64,000 nt of DNA from Lewinella sp050633125 (GTDB lineage: Bacteria; Bacteroidota; Bacteroidia; Chitinophagales; Saprospiraceae): positions 38,182 through 102,181 of the forward strand of contig NZ_JBOEFX010000081.1 of NCBI RefSeq assembly GCF_050633125.1. The letters are read 5' to 3'. Position 1 is the first letter of the stretch. Each line of letters begins with the position of its first letter. Positions 28,110 through 34,986 of this stretch are shown here, in pieces. Under the pieces are notes generated by a model. That model ran no database searches and was not told the origin of the DNA. It saw only the letters and a list, made by a program, of their open reading frames with translations. The position numbers and the translations under genes were made by a program.

Positions 28110-28273
28110 ATTGCGCAGAAAATAAACTACGATTTTCCTAAGCTTCCCAAATAGTTAAAACGCTTAAAATGAATCGCTTATTAAACTATTATAAAAAACA
28201 AACCACGAAGTAGCCGCGAAGCGACCACGTAGTAACGGCGTAGCCAAATCGCTTTTTATTTTCGTGTTGTTCC
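28110..28273. repeat. Palindromic repeat element, copy A (164 bp, two internal modules)
   Basis: This copy starts 'attgcgcagaaaataaact' and ends 'cgctttttattttcgtg...ttcc'. The ends are imperfect inverted repeats of each other, and the interior has a second inverted repeat (aatagt...actatt). Between the inner hairpin and the right end are two related ~22-bp modules (ccacgaagtagccgcgaagcg and ccacgtagtaacggcgtagcc). Related copies lie at 34.5-34.9 kb. The trxA -7 box begins two bases past the right end. A CTTA flanks both sides (28104-28107, 28273-28276), a possible target duplication. Confidence 0.7.
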
Positions 28274-28274
28274 T

Positions 28275-28282
28275 TATCTTTG
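28275..28282 (+). promoter_or_regulatory. -7 box for trxA
   Basis: TATCTTTG matches TAnnTTTG and directly abuts the right end of repeat copy A. The start site would be near 28287, giving a leader of about 132 nt to the trxA ATG. Confidence 0.5.
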
Positions 28283-28418
28283 AACCTCTGGAACTAATAA
28301 AGCGTTTCCAAAGTAGATTTTATTTCTGAAGTTGTCTGCGCTTAGTGGCTTAATTGCCAAAATTCTAATGGCTTCCTCAGCGAACATAATATTTTCACGT
28401 AAAAATAAAGCATCCAAA

Positions 28419-28736
28419 ATGGCTTTTGAATTCACTGATAACAATTTCCAAGATACGGCACTTGCCGAAGGTAAAGTTTCTGTCGTTGACTTTTGGGCAG
28501 AATGGTGTGGCCCTTGCCGCATGATTGGCCCAATCATTGAAGACCTTGCAACCGAGTACGGCGAGAAAGTACTCGTTGGCAAAGTAGATGTTGACTCCAA
28601 TCCTAATATTTCTATGGAATATGGCGTGCGTAGTATTCCTACCATCCTGATTATCAAAGACGGAGCAGTAGTAGATAAGCACGTTGGTGTGACCACCAAG
28701 CAAGCATTGGCCGATAAAATCAATAAGTATCTATAA
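28419..28736 (+). CDS. trxA: Thioredoxin
   Basis: The 105-residue protein is a full-length thioredoxin with VDFWAEWCGPCRMIGP (Cys30 and Cys33), KVDVDSNPNISMEYGVRSIPTILI including the cis-Pro, and G near the end. It reduces cytosolic protein disulfides using thioredoxin reductase. I use the ATG at 28419; the in-frame start at 28332 adds 29 residues with no family similarity. A strong terminator follows. Confidence 0.96.
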   Translation: MAFEFTDNNFQDTALAEGKVSVVDFWAEWCGPCRMIGPIIEDLATEYGEKVLVGKVDVDSNPNISMEYGVRSIPTILIIKDGAVVDKHVGVTTKQALADKINKYL

Positions 28737-28760
28737 TTTGACCTAAATTTTAGATACTTT

Positions 28761-28793
28761 AAAGCCCTCGTTTACAACCCAAACGAGGGCTTT
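28761..28793 (+). terminator. Hairpin terminator after trxA
   Basis: A perfect 13-bp inverted repeat (AAAGCCCTCGTTT and its complement) with a seven-base loop ends in TTT, 24 bp after the trxA stop. Confidence 0.85.
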
Positions 28794-28821
28794 CTACGTT
28801 AAGTAGCAAATAACCCAATGT

Positions 28822-29751
28822 ATGTTTGAATTAGACAATAAGGCAGTAAGGGAAATGAGCAACCTTGAGTTGCTGGCCCGACAAGTAGTTGAAGGATTTA
28901 TTATTGGGCTCCACAAAAGCCCTTTCCACGGTTTTTCGGTAGAATTTGCAGAACACCGTATTTACAACCCCGGTGAATCTACCCGCAGTATTGACTGGAA
29001 AGTTTACGGTAGAACCGAGAAGCTGTTTACGAAGCGTTACGAAGAAGAGACCAACTTGCGCTGCCAGATCATTATTGATGCGTCTAGCTCAATGTATTTT
29101 CCAGAGGTTAGTGCTACCAGCGAAGCAGGGATCAATAAGCTGCGCTTTTCGGCCCTGGCCGCCGCCGCCTTGATGAACCTTTTAATGCGTCAAAGAGATG
29201 CCTTTGGCTTGAGCTTGTTTAGTGATGAAGTGAAAACGCACACTCACGTAAAGTCGAGTACCACCCACTACAGGCTAATGCTGACTCACCTGCATCAACT
29301 CATCAACGAACCAAAAGTTCAGCAAACGACGAATGTCGCCGATGCTTTACATCAAATTGCAGACAGTATTCACCGCAGGTCGTTGGTGATCATCTTCAGT
29401 GATATGTTTGAATCTGGTGAAGATGCCGAGCACCTTTTTTCTGCCCTTCAGCACTTGAAGTACAATAAGCACGAGGTGGTTTTATTCCATACCGTTGATA
29501 AAAAGCAAGAAATTGACTTTGAATTCGAAAATCGCCCCTACGAATTTGAAGACCTCGAAACTGGCGAAAAAATAAAACTCCAGCCCAACCAAGTCAAGGA
29601 CTTTTATACCAAGCAGGTAGGCGACTTTGTAGACGCGCTCAAACAAAAGTGTCTCCAGTATCGCATTGATTTTGTGGAAGCAGATATCAACAAGGGTTTC
29701 AAACCTATTCTGCAACAGTACTTGGTCAAGCGTTCCAAAATGAGGATTTAG
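28822..29751 (+). CDS. DUF58 (vWA-like) protein
   Basis: The 309-residue protein carries the DUF58 core: GFSVEFAEHRIYNPGESTRSIDWKVYGRTEKLFTKRYEEE, followed by a vWA-like IIIDASSSMYF metal-site motif and SLVIIFSDMFESG. DUF58 proteins commonly neighbour a MoxR AAA+ ATPase and vWA/BatA genes in cofactor or envelope-stress systems; none of those lies in this window. It is followed 40 bp later by the PPK2 gene on the same strand. Confidence 0.88.
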   Translation: MFELDNKAVREMSNLELLARQVVEGFIIGLHKSPFHGFSVEFAEHRIYNPGESTRSIDWKVYGRTEKLFTKRYEEETNLRCQIIIDASSSMYFPEVSATSEAGINKLRFSALAAAALMNLLMRQRDAFGLSLFSDEVKTHTHVKSSTTHYRLMLTHLHQLINEPKVQQTTNVADALHQIADSIHRRSLVIIFSDMFESGEDAEHLFSALQHLKYNKHEVVLFHTVDKKQEIDFEFENRPYEFEDLETGEKIKLQPNQVKDFYTKQVGDFVDALKQKCLQYRIDFVEADINKGFKPILQQYLVKRSKMRI

Positions 29752-29791
29752 AGCCTGTTTTAAGTGAGTTGTTGATAAACACAAAGAAGTT

Positions 29792-30538
29792 ATGGGAAAA
29801 ATAAAGATTGCCGATCTACCTACCAGGGCACCTAAGGATTTGGATAAAGACAAAGCACGAAAAATCGTCAAACAACGCCGCAAGCGGATTGCCGAACTTC
29901 ATCAGCTACTGATTGCCGAGGGCAAACACAGTGTGTTGGTTGTCCTACAAGGCATGGATGGCAGTGGCAAGGATGGAGGTACCCGGAATGTATTCGGAGA
30001 ATGCGCGCCCTACGGTTTACGTACCCACAGTTTCAAGAAACCTACCGAAGAAGAATTTGCCCACGACTTTTTGTGGCGCGTACACAAGCAAGCTCCCAGA
30101 AAAGGGGAATTGGTGATTTTTAATCGCTCGCATTACGAAGATGTACTTATCCAACGGGTACACAAGTGGATTACGGAAGAACAGGTTGAAAAGCGGATGG
30201 CAGCTATCAATATGTTTGAAAATTTGCTTCAATTTGATAACAATACCATTGTCCTCAAGTTTTTCCTCAACATCTCTCAGGAACAGCAGGTGATTGAACT
30301 ACAGGAGCGTATTGATGATCCTGAGAAACACTGGAAACACAATGCCGGCGACTGGCAAGAACGCAAGCATTGGGACGAGTACATGCGCTGCTATGAAGAT
30401 GTGCTCAACAATAGCACTACCCCTTGGCATGTTGTTCCTGTAGACCAGCGCTGGTACAGGGATTATGTGATGACCGAAATTGTTCAAGAAGCACTAGAAG
30501 GTTTGAACATGCAGTATCCCCCATTGAAAGAGGTTTAA
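29792..30538 (+). CDS. Polyphosphate kinase 2 family protein
   Basis: The 248-residue protein matches PPK2: Walker A QGMDGSGKDGGTRN (Gly54 to Asp61), the lid FLWRVHKQAPRKGELVIFNRSHYEDVLIQRVH and a C-terminal WHVVPVDQRWYRDY. PPK2 enzymes transfer phosphate between polyphosphate and nucleotides; its class (NDP or NMP phosphorylating) cannot be fixed here. Single-domain length is normal. Likely co-transcribed with the S4 gene 48 bp downstream. Confidence 0.93.
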   Translation: MGKIKIADLPTRAPKDLDKDKARKIVKQRRKRIAELHQLLIAEGKHSVLVVLQGMDGSGKDGGTRNVFGECAPYGLRTHSFKKPTEEEFAHDFLWRVHKQAPRKGELVIFNRSHYEDVLIQRVHKWITEEQVEKRMAAINMFENLLQFDNNTIVLKFFLNISQEQQVIELQERIDDPEKHWKHNAGDWQERKHWDEYMRCYEDVLNNSTTPWHVVPVDQRWYRDYVMTEIVQEALEGLNMQYPPLKEV

Positions 30539-30586
30539 GCACACCTTCTTTCCTGATTATTAACTAAAAAAAGCAGAGCTCAACGA

Positions 30587-31009
30587 ATGCTCAAGAAAGT
30601 AAGAATAGACAAGTGGTTGTGGAGTATCCGTATTTTCAAAACCAGAACAATGGCTACGGCAGCTGTCCGCAACGGACGGGTAAAAATTGGTGAGAAAACC
30701 GTCAAAGCCAGCTATATGGTCCAACGGGATGAAATCATCAACGTGAATAGAAATGGTTTTAACCTCGTCTTTAAAGTCGTTGATCTTATTCAAAAACGCG
30801 TAGGTGCATCCATCGCCCAGGAATGCTATATCGATCTGACTCCCCCAGAAGAACTCACCAAATACGATGCCTGGTTCGTTGGCAAGCGAGGGGTAGAATC
30901 TCGCGAAAAAGGTACCGGCCGCCCTACCAAGAAAGAGCGTAGGGAAATTGATGGCTTCAAAGGCACGCGATTGTATGACTTTGACATGGACGATGATGAT
31001 GATGATTAA
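30587..31009 (+). CDS. S4-domain RNA-binding protein, Hsp15-like
   Basis: The 140-residue protein begins VRIDKWLWSIRIFKTRTMATAAVRNGRVKIG, an S4 RNA-binding domain as in Hsp15/HslR, which rescues stalled 50S subunits. The C-terminal half is basic (GTGRPTKKERREIDGFKG), followed by an acidic Asp-rich tail (DMDDDDDD). The Asp run is coded by tandem gat/gac codons, a possible replication-slippage spot. Confidence 0.88.
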   Translation: MLKKVRIDKWLWSIRIFKTRTMATAAVRNGRVKIGEKTVKASYMVQRDEIINVNRNGFNLVFKVVDLIQKRVGASIAQECYIDLTPPEELTKYDAWFVGKRGVESREKGTGRPTKKERREIDGFKGTRLYDFDMDDDDDD

Positions 31010-31018
31010 TTCCGTACT

Positions 31019-31228
31019 ATGACCCTTCGAGAACAAGCAATAATCATTGAGCAAATAAATGAGCGGGAATACTGGGTAAAAACAGATGATGGAAGCATTA
31101 AAAAACTCAGAATCTCAGGAAAACAAGCTATCTTTCATCGAAACCTTCCCGTAGGACTAGAACTGACCATCGTTAACAATCCTTACAGTACCGAAGAAGT
31201 GAGAATGGCACATTCTAATCGGTTTTAG
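31019..31228 (+). CDS. Small hypothetical protein (69 aa)
   Basis: This frame starts nine bases after the S4 gene stop. The product (MTLREQAIIIEQINEREYW... ending in AHSNRF) is predicted as small and mixed alpha/beta, with no signal peptide or Cys. Balanced composition and the tight spacing favour a real gene in the same operon. I recognise no family. Confidence 0.5.
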   Translation: MTLREQAIIIEQINEREYWVKTDDGSIKKLRISGKQAIFHRNLPVGLELTIVNNPYSTEEVRMAHSNRF

Positions 31229-31505
31229 TTCTTTCTTTATCATGGGCCTCCCTGCGGGCGCTACGTTCTACAGCTCGCTCATCGCTCGGCCCTACGGTCT
31301 GTCCGCTCCCGCGGCCACTGTTACACATCGCTAGGCCGGTCTAGTAAACCCTCTTCTCAAAATATCCCGATCATTTAGTAACAGGTGTAAATCAAAGAGC
31401 CAAGCGAGTCCTCTTTTTTATCGATCCCTCCAGCGAGACATATTTGTTGTTGCTATTGCTAAAGTTGATTAAATTTGCGGCGCGATTTACAAAAAAACAA
31501 TCACC
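31229..31505. other. Intergenic with GC-rich interspersed segment
   Basis: About 100 bases (near 31245-31345) are markedly GC-rich and contain short 'gggcgctacg', 'ctcggccctacgg' motifs unlike the surrounding AT-rich spacer. They resemble REP-like junk seen again near 32250-32320. No gene is supported here. Confidence 0.35.
31470..31477 (+). promoter_or_regulatory. -7 box for the small lipoprotein
   Basis: TAAATTTG matches the -7 consensus, with TTTG at 31443-31446 as a possible -33 element, 23 bp upstream. Start would be about 24 nt before the ATG at 31506. Confidence 0.5.
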
Positions 31506-31937
31506 ATGAAGTATTTCTTACCGCTTGCAATAGTAACTATGCTGTTTTTCACCCAGTGCAATAGCGACGCTCCTGCTACCGAAGCCACTACAACGACAGA
31601 GCAAACAGATACCACTGCTGTCACTGAGCCTGCAAAGCAGGTAACGCAAATTGATGAAAGTGCGATCAGCCCTTCAGAAATTCTAAAAAACAACGAGGCT
31701 GCATACCTAGCCCTTCGCAAGAGAGTGACTTCTAACCTTGATACAATCAATAATAGAATTGACAGAACGGTATCCAATTCCACCATGAGAGAAGGGCTTA
31801 AAAAAGGGTTCCAGGAAATCGTGAAGTATGACAATATCCAAGATATCACAAAAACATCGGAAACTATTGATGCTGAAACCGTAGAGCAGTTTATGAAAGG
31901 AATTGAGTCTCAGCTTGTTAAGTTGGGAGTGCAGTAA
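31506..31937 (+). CDS. Small lipoprotein, unknown function
   Basis: The 143-residue protein has a lipoprotein signal (IVTMLFFTQC, Cys18), a Thr/Ala/Glu-rich linker (ATEATTTTEQTDTTAVT) and a helical C-terminal half. No catalytic motif is evident. It has its own -7 box, and a terminator lies 130 bp downstream. Confidence 0.7.
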   Translation: MKYFLPLAIVTMLFFTQCNSDAPATEATTTTEQTDTTAVTEPAKQVTQIDESAISPSEILKNNEAAYLALRKRVTSNLDTINNRIDRTVSNSTMREGLKKGFQEIVKYDNIQDITKTSETIDAETVEQFMKGIESQLVKLGVQ

Positions 31938-32322
31938 AATCCTTCTACGTTACCTCCCACGAGTTACACAAACGCTATATCAAAAAGCGTTTCTATTAAA
32001 CCGCACTAGAAGCAAAAATCCAGCCTGACTTCAACTTAGAAAAAGTCATTTGTCTGGCCATTTGTACAAAACCCCATGATTTCTATTAGTGAAATCATGG
32101 GGTTTTGTTTTTAACGATAGGCTTGGCGGTTGGTCAGCACGGGTTTTGATGACAATCAAAATTCGGGATGACTTATGTTTTGTCGAGGGTATTCCCTTCG
32201 GGGATTGCAATAATTTAAAGACCATCCTCCGATCACACAATACCGGCAGAACCGTCACTGCGCCCACTGGGCGCTATTCGTCTATCCGCTTGGGGCGGCC
32301 AGCGCATAGCTTAGCCAGTGGG
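31938..32322. other. Intergenic with terminator and GC-rich hairpin
   Basis: This 385-bp spacer holds the hairpin at 32068-32106, a phrase 'aaaattcgggatga' near 32158 that recurs at about 57671, and a stem (GCCCACTGG at 32262-32270 with CCAGTGGGC at 32315-32323) flanking GC-rich sequence. No gene is supported. Confidence 0.4.
32068..32106. terminator. Strong hairpin terminator
   Basis: A perfect 16-bp inverted repeat (AAAACCCCATGATTTC and its complement) with a seven-base loop and flanking A and T runs works in either direction between convergent genes. Confidence 0.85.
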
Positions 32323-32679
32323 CTACTCTTTCTCCAGCTTTATACTTAGAAAAAAAGTGTTACGGACTAGCGTTACGGACTGATCGTAGTCTCTATAACC
32401 ATCCATTTGTACTAAGAGGTCAAATGCTTCCCCTTTTTCAAAGGTTACTTCAAATTCCCCTTTGCTATTTGTGATTGTCTCTTTTTCAACTATTCTTGAT
32501 TCCCATATTTCTGTATCATACACCCAACATTTAATCGTAACTCTTGCATCAGAAATCGGCACATCAGATATGCTGTCAGATACTAAACCTGTTATCTCAA
32601 CATTCCTGTAATTGTTGTCACAAGAACAAAGGATTAAAGACATAAAGCTGAACAACCATAAACTGTTAGAAAACTTCAT
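32323..32679 (-). CDS. Lipoprotein with Ig/carboxypeptidase-regulatory-like domain; candidate partner of the RHS module
   Basis: The 118-residue protein has a lipoprotein signal (SFMSLILCSC, Cys20) and one beta-sandwich of the CarboxypepD_reg-like type: EITGLVSDSISDVPISDARVTI, NSKGEFEVTFEKG and a closing SIKLEKE strand. It starts just 2 bp after the stop of the RHS-tip gene on the same strand. In polymorphic toxin loci the gene at that spot is usually immunity, and lipoprotein immunity proteins are known for lipase effectors. That role is an inference from position and type; an ordinary surface lipoprotein is the alternative. Confidence 0.6.
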   Translation of the reverse strand: MKFSNSLWLFSFMSLILCSCDNNYRNVEITGLVSDSISDVPISDARVTIKCWVYDTEIWESRIVEKETITNSKGEFEVTFEKGEAFDLLVQMDGYRDYDQSVTLVRNTFFLSIKLEKE

Positions 32680-32681
32680 AC

Positions 32682-33548
32682 CTAGTCCTTTTTAGGTTGA
32701 GTGATATGATTATTAATGACATGCTGGATTGTAGCCTGTTGTTTACTTTGGATGTTACCATGAGTTACACCTGGACCACTAACATTCATATTAATAACAT
32801 GAGTTCTATATTTATCCTTTGGAGAATTAGGGCCTCCATTAGAACCTGGAAAATTAGATGTTCCACTATCGCTGCTACTACTGTTGCTAGAACTATTGGA
32901 AGTAGAAACTCCTGTCGATCTTGAAGTAGCAGATACACCAGAGTCATCGGTTTGATAAATATTCAAATTAGTGTCGACGTTATCGCTAATTTCAGTATTT
33001 ACGGTAGAATTTTGCATAGGCCCATCAGAACCATCTACGGTGATTAATAAATCAACAGGAATACCCATCTCACCTAATTTAGCGGATAGATCAGTTGCTA
33101 CATCTACGCCATAGCTGTATCCGTATACAATGACTTGGTCACCTTCATTATAATTGTCTTTTATGAATCCAAGACCATTCTCAACTCCAGAAGCAGAAGT
33201 AGCTCCAGGAGCAATAACCCTTCCAGCAAAACCTCGATCTGCATTGCCAGCACTCGAAGCAGTATAATTATAGATTTGTCCGGTGGTGCCAGCTCTGCTA
33301 GGTGTAGTGGTTTTTCCTCCTCCTGTTGGCCCACCATGATAAAATACGGCTATAATTTTACCTGGGTCACCACCTGTACTAGGAGCCATCCCATCCGGAT
33401 CAATAAGACTTATCGGATTCCCTAACACATAATTATAAGGCGAGTAAGGCGCATACTGATCGGCAAGAGGGTCTATTTGCCCCCACCGCGCAACCGCCGG
33501 ATCATACCACCTGGCCCCATAATCATACAGCCCCGTAGCCTCATCCAA
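32682..33548 (-). CDS. Orphan RHS core C-terminus with alpha/beta-hydrolase tip
   Basis: The first about 53 residues are the end of an RHS core (ATGLYDYGARWYDPAVARWGQIDPLADQ, then YNYVLGNPISLIDPDG). The remaining about 235 residues form a variable tip with IIAVFYHGG, VYGYSYGVD (GxSxG, Ser145), LLITVDGSDGP (Asp172) and GPGVTHGNI (His263), the order of an alpha/beta-hydrolase triad, plus a Ser-rich linker near 205-230. A full RHS protein would have over 1000 residues ahead of this. Homology reaches only to 33602, where an in-frame stop abuts the stop of the dehydrogenase gene. No ATG exists before residue 54; TTG at 33548 is the nominal start. It is probably a displaced toxin cassette or pseudogene fragment. 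Confidence 0.65.
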   Translation of the reverse strand: MDEATGLYDYGARWYDPAVARWGQIDPLADQYAPYSPYNYVLGNPISLIDPDGMAPSTGGDPGKIIAVFYHGGPTGGGKTTTPSRAGTTGQIYNYTASSAGNADRGFAGRVIAPGATSASGVENGLGFIKDNYNEGDQVIVYGYSYGVDVATDLSAKLGEMGIPVDLLITVDGSDGPMQNSTVNTEISDNVDTNLNIYQTDDSGVSATSRSTGVSTSNSSSNSSSSDSGTSNFPGSNGGPNSPKDKYRTHVINMNVSGPGVTHGNIQSKQQATIQHVINNHITQPKKD

Positions 33549-33607
33549 CTCCTTCCCATTGTACCGATAAACCTGTACGGGTGAAGCCCCATCATTCCAC
33601 CTTCAAT

Positions 33608-34495
33608 TTACTTAAAGCTACCCGAAACAATCAATTCTTTAGTACCATGCCCATAGCTATAGAAACCTTCGCCAGATTTAATACCCTTTTTACCTGCCAT
33701 CACCATATTAACCAGCAAGGGGCAAGGGGCATACTTGGGGTTACCAAAACCATCATAAAGTACCCGTAAGATGGATAGGCAAACATCAAGCCCAATGAAA
33801 TCGGCCAAGTGAAGTGGGCCCATAGGGTGTGCCATTCCCAATTTCATAACGGTATCAATCTCCTCTACGCCAGCAACGCCTTCAAACAGGGTGTAGATGG
33901 CCTCGTTTATCATTGGCATCAAAATACGGTTGGCGACGAAGCCGGGGTAATCATTCACCTCTACAGGTGCTTTGCCCAACTGCTTCGATAAGGCCATGAT
34001 CTTTGTCGTCACCTCATCAGAAGTAGCGTATCCACGAATCACTTCCACCAATTTCATAATCGGCACCGGGTTCATAAAGTGCATTCCGATAACCTGGGTG
34101 GGGCGCTCCGTCACGGCAGCAATCTTGGTAATGGAGATCGACGAGGTGTTCGTAGCCAGAATAGCCGAGGCAGGCGCCGCAGCATCTAGTTGCTGGAATA
34201 TCTTCAGCTTGAGGTCAACATTTTCGGTAGCGGCTTCTACAACCAGGTCGGCATTACTCACACCTGCATTCATATCCGTTGCGGTGGTTAGGCGCTCCAG
34301 GGTAGCAGCTTTGTCAGCTTCCGTAATTCTTTCTTTGGTTACCAGTCGATCCAGGTTGCGGTTGATGGTCGCCAGGGCTTTTTCCAAAGCAGCAGCTGAG
34401 ATATCAATCAGGGTAACGTTAAAGCCATTTTGTGCAAATACGTGGGCGATGCCATTTCCCATAGTACCGGCACCGATTACTGCAATGTTTTTCAT
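33608..34495 (-). CDS. 3-hydroxybutyryl-CoA dehydrogenase
   Basis: The 295-residue protein has an N-terminal NAD-binding fold (IAVIGAGTMGNGIAHVFAQNGFNVTLID) and a C-terminal dimer domain with GMHFMNPVPIMKLVEV and GFVANRILMPMINEA, as in short-chain 3-hydroxyacyl-CoA dehydrogenases. The catalytic His is in GMHFMNP. It oxidises 3-hydroxyacyl-CoA in butyrate or beta-oxidation metabolism. The acyl-CoA dehydrogenase at 45 kb could act in the same pathway. Directly downstream is the orphan RHS fragment, so this 3' end is a rearrangement junction. Confidence 0.93.
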   Translation of the reverse strand: MKNIAVIGAGTMGNGIAHVFAQNGFNVTLIDISAAALEKALATINRNLDRLVTKERITEADKAATLERLTTATDMNAGVSNADLVVEAATENVDLKLKIFQQLDAAAPASAILATNTSSISITKIAAVTERPTQVIGMHFMNPVPIMKLVEVIRGYATSDEVTTKIMALSKQLGKAPVEVNDYPGFVANRILMPMINEAIYTLFEGVAGVEEIDTVMKLGMAHPMGPLHLADFIGLDVCLSILRVLYDGFGNPKYAPCPLLVNMVMAGKKGIKSGEGFYSYGHGTKELIVSGSFK

Positions 34496-34507
34496 TTAGT
34501 TCTTAGT

Positions 34508-34550
34508 ATTGCGCAGAAAATAAAATGCGATTTCATTTTCGTGCTGTTTC
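34508..34550. repeat. Palindromic repeat element, copy B (short, ends only)
   Basis: This 43-bp copy joins the left end (attgcgcagaaaataaaatg) directly to the right end (cattttcgtgctgtttc) without the interior. It lies 12 bp upstream of the dehydrogenase start. Confidence 0.6.
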
Positions 34551-34599
34551 TAATTTGGTCAGAATAGACGCGAAAATAGTAAATAAAGCAGGCCTTTCC

Positions 34600-34607
34600 T
34601 ACCTTTG
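34600..34607 (+). promoter_or_regulatory. -7 box ahead of the repeat array, probably for murB
   Basis: TACCTTTG matches the consensus and is immediately followed by repeat copy C. If it drives murB, the mRNA leader of about 375 nt would contain copies C, D and E as hairpins. Confidence 0.4.
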
Positions 34608-34608
34608 C

Positions 34609-34733
34609 ATTGCGCAGAAAATAAACTGCGATTTTTTCTCAGTTTTTCAAATAGTAGAAACGCTTGAAATGAAGCGCTTATTCAACTATTATGAAAAACA
34701 AAATCGCTTTTTATTTTCGTGCTGTTCCTTTGC
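34609..34733. repeat. Palindromic repeat element, copy C (125 bp, no module)
   Basis: First full unit of a head-to-tail array. Ends are imperfect inverted repeats (gcagaaaataaactgcgatttt against aaaatcgctttttattttcgtgc); the interior pairs aatagt-agaaacgctt with aagcgc-ttattcaactatt. The ~22-bp module is absent here. Confidence 0.75.
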
Positions 34734-34880
34734 ATTGCGCAGAAAATAAACTGCGATTTTTTCTCAGTTTTTCAAATAGTAGAAACGCTTGAAATGAAGC
34801 GCTTATTCAACTATTATGAAAAACAACCACGTAGTAGACGCGGAGCGAAATCGCTTTTTATTTTCGTGCTGTTCCTTTGC
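34734..34880. repeat. Palindromic repeat element, copy D (147 bp, one module)
   Basis: Identical to copy C except for a 22-bp insertion (ccacgtagtagacgcggagcg plus one base) before the right end. It starts immediately after copy C, so the units are in tandem with 'cctttgc' at each junction. Confidence 0.75.
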
Positions 34881-34926
34881 ATTGCGCAGAAAATAAACTG
34901 CGATTTATTTTCTGCTGTTCTTTTGC
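34881..34926. repeat. Palindromic repeat element, copy E (short)
   Basis: Third tandem unit, reduced to both ends (attgcgcagaaaataaactg joined to cgatttattttctgctgttc) like copy B. It lies about 60 bp upstream of the murB start. Confidence 0.65.
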
Positions 34927-34986
34927 CTCCAAAGACTAGTATCATCATACAAAACAAGGTTTTCACTGTTTTAAAAACCCTGCCTG

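Noticed and set aside
34609..34926. Possible CRISPR array from the regular repeats near 34.6-34.9 kb
   Set aside because: Unit length 125-147 bp, no spacers, no cas genes; the units are contiguous palindromic elements.
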